From Clostridia bacterium (GTDB lineage: Bacteria; UBA6262; WVXT01), in the NCBI GenBank assembly GCA_030671905.1, contig DAOVHK010000031.1, positions 1 through 12,983 on the forward strand: a stretch of 12,983 nt of DNA. Direction: 5' to 3'. The notes below the pieces were generated by a model that had not been told where the DNA came from, made no database searches, and was given only the letters and a program-made list of their open reading frames with translations. Of the stretch, positions 1-6,172 are shown piece by piece (the stretch's first letter is position 1; each line of letters starts with the position of its first letter). Position numbers and translations under genes: made by a program.

Positions 1-1257
1 GCAGGTTTTGAAGCCTAACTTTTCCGCCTCGCTTACCCTTTTTTCAACAAAAGTCACTCCCCGCACTTCACCTACCAAACCAACTTCACCAATAACCATT
101 ACCTCCTCACCAATAGGTTTATTCTTCACTCCTGAATAGATAGCCGCTATAACACCCAGGTCACAGGCAGGTTCGTAAATTTTCACGCCTCCAGCGATAT
201 TCAAGAAGATATCACAATTTTCCAGATGGAGATTAAAATTTTTCTCCAGTACTGCTACCAAGAGAAGTATCCTATTGTAGTCCAAACCACTGGCTTGCCG
301 CCTGGGCAGGTTAAAATTTGCTCTTGTGACTAAAGCCTGCAGTTCAACTAAAAGGGGTCTAGTTCCCTCTAAAGGTGCCACGACAACTGTCCCCGCAGTG
401 GGAATGCGTCCCTCCAGAAAAATCTGTGAGGGATTTAATACCTGTTGCAATCCATCGCTCTTCATCTCAAAGATGCTAATTTCCGAGGTAGTACCATACC
501 GATTTTTCTCCACCCTCAAAATCCTATATAAGTGATCCCTGGACCCTTCAAAGTAAAGAACTGTATCCACAATATGCTCTAAAACTTTTGGGCCGGCAAT
601 TGCTCCCTCTTTAGTAATCTGTCCCGAAATGAACACGGGAATCCTTTTGGACTTGGCTAAATAAAAGAGTTCATCAGTGCACTGTTTAACCTGGCCCACA
701 CTTCCTGGTGAACCACTAAAACCATCATGGTAAACCGTTTGAATTGAATCGATAATTGCAAATTTCGGTTCAATCTCTTTAATCTGGTTAATTATCTCTT
801 TAATATTTGTCTCAGAGAATATTATCAATTCCGGAGAATCTATCCTCAACCTGTCAGCTCGCAACTTTACCTGTTCCAAAGACTCCTCTCCAGAGATGTA
901 TAAGCATTTTTTTCCGGAAACTGCCAGACTTCCCGCCACCTGTAAAAGCAGAGTCGATTTGCCGATACCAGGAGAACCAGCTAACAGGACAAGCGAGCCA
1001 GCCACAACTCCTCCCCCTAAAACGTGATCGAACTCTGATATTCCTGTGAGAAATCTTTCCTCGGGCTGAGGTTTGATAGAACTGATTGGACTCGGCTTTG
1101 CTGTGGAAAGGGTGCGTTCTTCCTTCAAGCTAATATCTATATCTAATCTCTCTTCAACTAAACTATTCCACTTCCCACAAGTAGGACACTTGCCCAGCCA
1201 GCTGGCGGACTGATATCCGCATTCCTGACAAATAAAGGTCGTCTTTACTTTTGCCAA
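1..1257 (-). CDS. radA: DNA repair protein RadA (Sms), 3' end cut by window edge
   Basis: RadA is a RecA-like ATPase that drives branch migration of recombination intermediates and helps restart damaged forks in the cytoplasm. I translated 419 residues in one open frame reaching the left edge; the family is usually about 450-460 residues, so some 30-40 are missing. Seen in order: an N-terminal zinc finger with Cys10, Cys13, Cys24 and Cys27 (CQECG and GKCPTCG), Walker A GSPGIGKST at 94-102, Walker B FAIIDS near 166-171, the RadA signature as KNRYG at 251-255 (usually KNRFG), then the Lon-protease-like domain from about 275. The start is TTG at 1257-1255: it gives the canonical N-terminus just before the zinc finger, and GAGGT lies 4 nt upstream, overlapping the mlaD stop. 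It is the last visible gene of the operon, 7 nt after mlaD. Confidence 0.96.
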   Translation of the reverse strand, partial: MAKVKTTFICQECGYQSASWLGKCPTCGKWNSLVEERLDIDISLKEERTLSTAKPSPISSIKPQPEERFLTGISEFDHVLGGGVVAGSLVLLAGSPGIGKSTLLLQVAGSLAVSGKKCLYISGEESLEQVKLRADRLRIDSPELIIFSETNIKEIINQIKEIEPKFAIIDSIQTVYHDGFSGSPGSVGQVKQCTDELFYLAKSKRIPVFISGQITKEGAIAGPKVLEHIVDTVLYFEGSRDHLYRILRVEKNRYGTTSEISIFEMKSDGLQQVLNPSQIFLEGRIPTAGTVVVAPLEGTRPLLVELQALVTRANFNLPRRQASGLDYNRILLLVAVLEKNFNLHLENCDIFLNIAGGVKIYEPACDLGVIAAIYSGVKNKPIGEEVMVIGEVGLVGEVRGVTFVEKRVSEAEKLGFKTC

Positions 1258-1266
1258 TGTTACCTC
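1258..1266 (-). promoter_or_regulatory. ribosome binding site of radA, overlapping the mlaD stop codon
   Basis: On the minus strand GAGGT occupies 1266-1262, sharing two bases with the mlaD TGA stop (1267-1265), and is 4 nt from the TTG at 1257. This supports the unusual TTG start and suggests that radA translation is coupled to mlaD termination. Confidence 0.7.
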
Positions 1267-2530
1267 ACTTTAAAACAACACCTATACTGCTATTGACCGT
1301 GCCCTGATTCAATATATCCTCGCCATTTATTCTCAGATAGCACCAATCGTTTATCCTGAACCTCGTTCCGGCATTGAGCCAGGCTCTTTCTCTGGAAAAG
1401 CGGAAAACTTCTGCATCAATTTCTATTCTGTCTTTAATTGGCCAGAAAGCTCCACCAAAACCACCACTGGAGCGAATAACCCCACCATATAGAGAAAACA
1501 GTCCTAAATTTTTTCCTACCTTCACAGTTATACTATTTATTTTCTGTTCACCCGAATCAGTGTCATTGCTACTTTCTCCAATATTGTTTACTGAAAAGTA
1601 GTAAAACCTTTCCTTGCCAGGAATCAAGGAAAGACCAAAGTCATTTCTGAGCTTCTCCTCGTTTACATTATAATTCAATTGGTATTCCCATGCCGTTCTC
1701 AAACCAGATGTCCTCTGCAAAATCTTCCTAGCCTGTTTAGAACTCTCCTGGAGACTACTTACAACCTCTTCAATTTGTTCGCCCATCTTTTCATCGGTCA
1801 ACAGCCTTCCCATCGCTCCTTCTCCTCTATTGAGCTTTTCTGCAACTTCGGCGATTTCATCCAGCGTCTTGTCAAGCTTTTGCAGGGAACTGATGATACT
1901 TTTCTGATTTAGACTATCGGTTATTTCCCTTATATTAGCTGAGAATTGGTTAAGATTCTTAATTGTCTCCTCTAACTCCTGCCCTTCAGTACCCAGAGCT
2001 CTATTCAATTTCCGGGTAACCTCTCCAATATTATCCAGAAACACTCTCAGAGACTTGCCCAATTCCTCTTCTTTACCAATCCCTTTTATCTCCTCCACCA
2101 CATCTCCCACACCAAGTAAGGCTTTTTCCACAGCCCTCTTAATACTAACAGGGTCAATACCCATAATAGTATCCCCGTCCCCGAGGAGTGGCTCTTTTTC
2201 TGAACCAGAAGTAATTTCCAGATACTTCGTGCCCACAATCCCGAAAGAGGCAATCCTCGCCCGTGCGTCCTTATGGATTCTCACATCCTTTTTTATGGAA
2301 GCAACCACCTGAGCTTTATCCCCAACCAGTCTGATATCTGTAACTTTTCCTACCGCCACTCCTGCTCTTCTTACCTGGGCTCTTTCCGGAAGTCCACTAA
2401 CATCGTTGAAAATGATTTTTATTTTATACCGCTTTCCCAAATGGATATTGCCAAGAAGAACAGTCACCACTACCAAAGCTACAAGACCACACAGGACAAA
2501 AAGCCCTACTTTTGTCTCCTGAGTTAACAT
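1265..2530 (-). CDS. mlaD: MlaD-type MCE protein with predicted C-terminal outer-membrane beta-barrel
   Basis: This is the substrate-binding MCE subunit of an Mla-type lipid transporter, anchored in the inner membrane and extending into the periplasm. Numbering from the ATG at 2530 (421 residues): one membrane segment at about 8-28, MCE domain at about 35-110 (FNDVSGLPERAQVRRAGVAVG, then GIVGTKYLEI), a long charged helical or coiled-coil stretch at about 130-275 carrying GEGAMGRLLTDE near 237-247, then about 277-421 rich in alternating polar and hydrophobic segments with Gly and aromatic residues (FSLYGGVI, RIEIDAEVF, AWLNAGTRF), which I read as beta-barrel strands. E. coli MlaD is only about 180 residues. 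A TTG at 2533 lies in frame just before the ATG, but SD AAGGAG at 2543-2538 is 7 nt from the ATG and only 4 nt from the TTG, so ATG is preferred. The gene follows mlaF by 4 nt. The family is certain; the barrel is inferred. Confidence 0.9.
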   Translation of the reverse strand: MLTQETKVGLFVLCGLVALVVVTVLLGNIHLGKRYKIKIIFNDVSGLPERAQVRRAGVAVGKVTDIRLVGDKAQVVASIKKDVRIHKDARARIASFGIVGTKYLEITSGSEKEPLLGDGDTIMGIDPVSIKRAVEKALLGVGDVVEEIKGIGKEEELGKSLRVFLDNIGEVTRKLNRALGTEGQELEETIKNLNQFSANIREITDSLNQKSIISSLQKLDKTLDEIAEVAEKLNRGEGAMGRLLTDEKMGEQIEEVVSSLQESSKQARKILQRTSGLRTAWEYQLNYNVNEEKLRNDFGLSLIPGKERFYYFSVNNIGESSNDTDSGEQKINSITVKVGKNLGLFSLYGGVIRSSGGFGGAFWPIKDRIEIDAEVFRFSRERAWLNAGTRFRINDWCYLRINGEDILNQGTVNSSIGVVLK

Positions 2531-2534
2531 CAAT

Positions 2535-3290
2535 CTACTCCTTTAACTTCATCTTTATAGGTCCCTCACTTGAACCAGTAATAAACTGTCTCACCACAGA
2601 ATTTTTCGTCTCTTTTATTTCTTCCGGCGTTCCTATCTCTTCTATCCGACCCTGGTAAAGCATGGCAATCCGATCGGAAACCTTATAGGCAGAGACCATA
2701 TCGTGAGTCACAACAATAGAAGTTATCTTTAGCTTCTTTTGTAAATCTAAAATTAAATTGTTAATTACATCAGCCATAATTGGGTCAATACCAGTTGAGG
2801 GTTCATCGTAAAGAATATACTTAGGGTTCATAGCAATTGCCCGGGCAAGCGCCACTCTCTTCTTCATTCCTCCAGAAAGTTCAGCAGGCATTAGCTGTTC
2901 AATCCCCTCCAGGCCGACCAGAGGGAGCTTTTCGGAAACCCTCCTTTTTATCTCTTTCTCATCCAAATCGGTTAACATACGCAAACCAAAAGATATGTTT
3001 TCTCCTACTGTTAAAGAATCGAATAGAGCAGCTCCCTGAAAGAGCATACCGAATTTCTTTTGCACCTCAGCCAATTCCTCCATTCCCAATCTGGTGATTT
3101 CTTGACCATCTATTTCAATTTCACCAATTTCCGGCTTCAACAGCCCCACAATATGTTTTAAAAGGACGCTCTTCCCACAGCCACTCCCACCTATTATAGT
3201 AATTGTCTCTCCCTCTTTTATTTCCAGGTTCACTCCCCGTAGAACTTTATTACCCACAAAGCTCTTATGAAGATTATTAATCCTTATCAT
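2535..3290 (-). CDS. mlaF: Mla-type lipid ABC transporter, ATP-binding protein MlaF
   Basis: This is the cytoplasmic ATPase that powers lipid movement through the MlaE permease. At 251 residues it has the usual length. Seen: Walker A GGSGCGKS at 34-41, Q-loop FQGA with Gln85, ABC signature LSGGM at 138-142 (the Met in place of Gln is typical of MlaF-like ATPases), Walker B YILYDEPS at 158-165 with catalytic Glu163, D-loop TGIDP, and switch His196 in VVTHD. The start is ATG at 3290 with a modest SD (GGGAAG at 3304-3299, 8 nt away). It sits between mlaE, from which a 104-bp gap with a structured repeat separates it, and mlaD, whose SD lies in the end of mlaF. No MlaB (STAS) gene is present nearby. 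Confidence 0.95.
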   Translation of the reverse strand: MIRINNLHKSFVGNKVLRGVNLEIKEGETITIIGGSGCGKSVLLKHIVGLLKPEIGEIEIDGQEITRLGMEELAEVQKKFGMLFQGAALFDSLTVGENISFGLRMLTDLDEKEIKRRVSEKLPLVGLEGIEQLMPAELSGGMKKRVALARAIAMNPKYILYDEPSTGIDPIMADVINNLILDLQKKLKITSIVVTHDMVSAYKVSDRIAMLYQGRIEEIGTPEEIKETKNSVVRQFITGSSEGPIKMKLKE

Positions 3291-3305
3291 ATTTTGAACT
3301 TCCCT

Positions 3306-3383
3306 GTAGGGGACGGACGCAGTTTATGCCGATTTTTCGGCGTGCCGTCCCTTCCTTTGGGCGACCATAAAGGTCGCCCCTAC
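3306..3383. repeat. 78-bp structured palindromic repeat between mlaE and mlaF
   Basis: The ends are GTAGGGG (3306-3312) and CCCCTAC (3377-3383), an exact 7-bp inverted repeat. Inside are two hairpins: arm GGGACGG (3310-3316) with CCGTCCC (3345-3351), which itself encloses GCCGA-TTTT-TCGGC (3328-3341), and GGGCGACC (3359-3366) with GGTCGCCC (3372-3379) around a 5-nt loop. It therefore folds as a closing stem with two arms on either strand. It fills most of the 104-bp mlaE-mlaF gap and looks like a dispersed non-coding, MITE- or REP-like element. Only one copy is in the window, so dispersal elsewhere is inferred from general familiarity with the GTAGGGGCGACC motif. Confidence 0.75.
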
Positions 3384-3394
3384 GCGACCAAATT

Positions 3395-4198
3395 TTAAAA
3401 ATGGGTGGCACCAATTCCAATGGAGACCAGAAAGGCTGTCAAGAAGTAGTCTGAAATTAAAATCAAGACCAAAGAAGTTACTACCGCCGAAGTAGTTGCT
3501 TTCCCCACACCTTGCGCTCCACCTTCGCAGGCGAATCCCTTATAACAACAGACCATAATAATTATCACGGCAAAAAAGAGAGATTTTATTAGACCATGGT
3601 ACACATCATCAATCTGCATAAAATTCAGAATCTCATCTCGATAAACGGCTGCTGGAATATTAAACGAATAGACGCTAACCAAGAGTCCGCCTAAAATACC
3701 AATAATATCTGCTAACAGGGTGAGGATGGGAACTATAATCAGACAGGCTAAAAACCTGGGGACTGCTAAATACTTTACAGGATTTGTGCCCAGAGTATAG
3801 AGAGCATCTATCTGCTCTGTAACCTTCATTGTCCCCAGCTCAGCCGCTATCGCTGCACCAACTCTACCAGCTAAAACCACAGAGCACATAACTGGACCCA
3901 ATTCCTTAACCATGGAAAATCCGACAGCCATTCCCACATACACAGGCTCACCAAAAAAATTGCTGAAAGCATAGCCAGTCTGTAAAGCTAAAACCATACC
4001 TGTAAATAGAGCAGTAAGTCCGACTACTGGAAAGGACCTTACTCCAATCTCCATCATCTGACTTACAATGTCCTTGCTCCTCAGCGGTCGGCGACCAGTC
4101 CAGTAGATTATCTGGCGGAATAATCCTGTTATCCGACCCAAGCCACTGGTTGCATCTAAAATTCTCTTACCTACGTATCTCAACAATCTACTTTCCAC
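3395..4198 (-). CDS. mlaE: Mla-type lipid ABC transporter permease MlaE
   Basis: This inner-membrane permease of the MlaE/YrbE family forms a dimer that holds MlaF below and an MlaD ring above. It has 267 residues, the usual length. Seen: an amphipathic N-terminal segment, hydrophobic helices at about 55-75, 90-112, 145-175, 203-218 and 240-262, and the family hallmark GRVGAAIAAELGTMKVTEQI at 111-130, which ends in EQIDAL at 128-133. The start is GTG at 4198, 14 nt after the stop of the SurA-like gene; the preceding AGGCGAG is a weak SD, so translational coupling to the upstream gene is plausible. It is followed by mlaF and mlaD after the structured repeat. Confidence 0.95.
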   Translation of the reverse strand: MESRLLRYVGKRILDATSGLGRITGLFRQIIYWTGRRPLRSKDIVSQMMEIGVRSFPVVGLTALFTGMVLALQTGYAFSNFFGEPVYVGMAVGFSMVKELGPVMCSVVLAGRVGAAIAAELGTMKVTEQIDALYTLGTNPVKYLAVPRFLACLIIVPILTLLADIIGILGGLLVSVYSFNIPAAVYRDEILNFMQIDDVYHGLIKSLFFAVIIIMVCCYKGFACEGGAQGVGKATTSAVVTSLVLILISDYFLTAFLVSIGIGATHF

Positions 4199-4212
4199 TT
4201 TCTCGCCTAACC

Positions 4213-5232
4213 TTAATCAATATCACTCCTGGTAATACTTGCCTTATCCCTCAATGTCCTCAACCATTCCACATAACGCTCTTCCATTCTCTTCTGAGAA
4301 ATAAAATTCCGCAAGTACTCTCGAACTTCTTCTAAACTTTTCTTTTCTGAGGCTTTCTTCTCTATACATTGAATAATATGGTAACCATACTCTGTTTCCA
4401 CCACATTACTAATTTCCCCTACCTTAAGAGCAAAAGCTGCCTCCTCAAATTTTCGCACCATCTGTCCCCTTATGAAGAACCCAAGATCACCACCCTTAGG
4501 AGCAGTGGGGCCTTCTGAATACTTTTTCGCCAATTCCGCAAAGCTGGTCTTCCCTTTTTTAACTTCTTTTAAAATATCTCTAATTCTTTTTAGAGCTTTC
4601 TTCTTATCAGTATTTTCATCAACTTTAATCAATATGTGGCGCGCACGCATCTGCTCGGGTTCCACCATTTCCGATTCGTTCTGTTTATAAAAATCTTCAA
4701 TTTCACTATCTGTGGGTGGAACAACCTTTGCTTTAACTTCCTGGTCAATCAATTTCATTACCATTAGTTGTTTCTTCACCTGTCCCCTAAATTCTTCTTC
4801 CGCTAATCCCTGCCTGGCAAGTTCTTGATTATATTCCTCTTCTGTGCCAAATCTCTTCCTAATCTCTCCTATTCCATCCTGAATCTCTTTCCTGTTCACC
4901 CTGACCTTCTTTCTCTTAGCCTCGCTAATCAAAATCTTCTCATCGATCATCTGCTCGAGAATTTTTTCTTTGAGCTCTTTAATTCTTATTTCCTTATCTG
5001 GACTCTTTAGAAACTTCTCATACTCTTCTATTACAGGTTTGGCTCTTCTTTCGTATTCGCTCATAAGTATGACTTCACCATCAACTGTAGCTACAGTCTT
5101 GTTAACTACTTTTGCCCCAAGGGAACTGGCTATGAAAAGACAAAGACTAGTAAATAGAGAAACGGTAATAATGCTAATGATTTCTTTTCTTACCATTTTG
5201 CCTTCAGGGTTTCTTTGATTTTCCTTCTTCAT
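4213..5232 (-). CDS. SurA-like periplasmic peptidyl-prolyl cis-trans isomerase / chaperone
   Basis: This parvulin-family chaperone probably escorts outer-membrane or exported proteins across the periplasm. It has 339 residues: a basic N-terminus, one hydrophobic segment at about 18-39 (signal peptide or anchor, no lipobox cysteine), a SurA_N-like helical chaperone domain at about 45-190 (TVDGEVILMSEYERR near 49-63), one PPIC domain at about 194-292 (RARHILIKV, GGDLGFFIRGQM, EYGYHIIQ) and a helical C-terminus. E. coli SurA has about 430 residues with two PPIC domains, so one domain is absent here. The ATG at 5232 is chosen because AAAGGAG lies 9 nt upstream; Met13 (5196) would be an alternative without the overlap. 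The start overlaps the preceding isomerase gene by 29 bp. The domain call is firm; equivalence to SurA rather than PrsA or PpiD is not. Confidence 0.88.
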   Translation of the reverse strand: MKKENQRNPEGKMVRKEIISIITVSLFTSLCLFIASSLGAKVVNKTVATVDGEVILMSEYERRAKPVIEEYEKFLKSPDKEIRIKELKEKILEQMIDEKILISEAKRKKVRVNRKEIQDGIGEIRKRFGTEEEYNQELARQGLAEEEFRGQVKKQLMVMKLIDQEVKAKVVPPTDSEIEDFYKQNESEMVEPEQMRARHILIKVDENTDKKKALKRIRDILKEVKKGKTSFAELAKKYSEGPTAPKGGDLGFFIRGQMVRKFEEAAFALKVGEISNVVETEYGYHIIQCIEKKASEKKSLEEVREYLRNFISQKRMEERYVEWLRTLRDKASITRSDID

Positions 5233-6109
5233 TTTTGCTCTCTCCTTTATTTTCTGATTGAATCCCTACGGAAACTTTGTCTAAAAGGTCATAATTAACT
5301 GAAACCATTGATTCCTTCCTATACTTTTCCATTAGTCTGTCGAGTTTCTCGTTTTGGATCCTCGTCTTTATCTCAGAATCTATCTCATCTGGAGCCTTCT
5401 TTCTCATTTTCTTTCTGCCTGTTAACTTAACCAGATGATAGCCGAATGGAGTCTCTATAATTCGGCTGATATCATTCCTATTTTCCAGAGCAAATGCAGC
5501 CTCTTCGAACACAGGAATCATTTCTCCCCGAAAAATATAGCCCAAATCACCTCCCCGGGGAGCTGTAATCGAATCGATTGAATACTTTCGAGCTAACCTT
5601 CCGAAATTAGCACCTTCTCTCAGTTCGTTTAAAATCTTCTTCGCCTCCGATTTTCTCTTTAGCAAAATGTGGCTTACTCTCACCTGTTCGGGATTTGCAA
5701 ATTTCTCCTCATTTTTCTCCAAATACTCTTTAATTTCTTCATCTGAGACGGCAATGCGGTCTTTCTGTAATTCCTGAACTATCGCCTCCAGGAGGATACG
5801 ATCTTCTACATTCTTCAACATCCTCCTGATCTCTTCCTTCCTGTGTAACCCCTCTTCTTTTGCCTTTTGAATAAGCACAGCCTCAGCAATCATGCCATTG
5901 AGAAGCTCTATTTTGCCGTTATGCGTAGCTAAGAATCCTTGATAATAAGTGGGAATCTCGGTAATTCTCACTTGAAACTCCTCAAGTGTAATCTTTCTTC
6001 CCTTAATCCGGACCAGGGTATTCCCATTATCCTTAGTTTTAAAAAAAATAAGTGCGCCCAATCCAATAACCAGACTACCCAGTACCAAAAATAAAATTTT
6101 TCTTTTCAT
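5204..6109 (-). CDS. membrane-anchored PpiC-type peptidyl-prolyl isomerase
   Basis: This is a second parvulin-type foldase, probably anchored to the inner membrane with its catalytic domain in the periplasm. Numbering from the GTG at 6112 (302 residues; the ATG chosen here gives 301): hydrophobic anchor at about 6-24 without a cysteine, helical N-domain at about 30-140, PPIC domain at about 143-233 (VRVSHILLK, GGDLGYIFRGEM, PFGYHLVKL) and a lysine/glutamate-rich tail (ESKNEEGKSKKP). It is a clear paralog of the next gene: both carry PEQ, then R-x-x-HIL, and TAP/APKGGDLG-like blocks in the same order. SD AAGGAG (6120-6115) is 5 nt from the ATG at 6109 and only 2 nt from the GTG at 6112, so ATG is preferred. 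It follows mfd after about 60 bp and overlaps the SurA-like gene by 29 bp. Confidence 0.88.
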   Translation of the reverse strand: MKRKILFLVLGSLVIGLGALIFFKTKDNGNTLVRIKGRKITLEEFQVRITEIPTYYQGFLATHNGKIELLNGMIAEAVLIQKAKEEGLHRKEEIRRMLKNVEDRILLEAIVQELQKDRIAVSDEEIKEYLEKNEEKFANPEQVRVSHILLKRKSEAKKILNELREGANFGRLARKYSIDSITAPRGGDLGYIFRGEMIPVFEEAAFALENRNDISRIIETPFGYHLVKLTGRKKMRKKAPDEIDSEIKTRIQNEKLDRLMEKYRKESMVSVNYDLLDKVSVGIQSENKGESKNEEGKSKKP

Positions 6110-6114
6110 CACAT

Positions 6115-6120
6115 CTCCTT
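6115..6120 (-). promoter_or_regulatory. ribosome binding site that decides the ppiC-like start
   Basis: AAGGAG on the minus strand is followed by AT and then GTG ATG in one frame. The 5-nt spacing to ATG is normal, while 2 nt to GTG is too close, so translation most likely begins at 6109. Confidence 0.65.
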
Positions 6121-6172
6121 CTGCACAGTTGAAACCGTGTCTACAAAGTATTAAACATTTAATTATATCAGA

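Noticed and set aside
326..1049. Plus-strand frames opposite radA
   Set aside because: They are antisense to a canonical RadA reading frame with intact motifs, and the translations are rich in Ser/Pro/Cys with no domain, as expected for antisense shadows.
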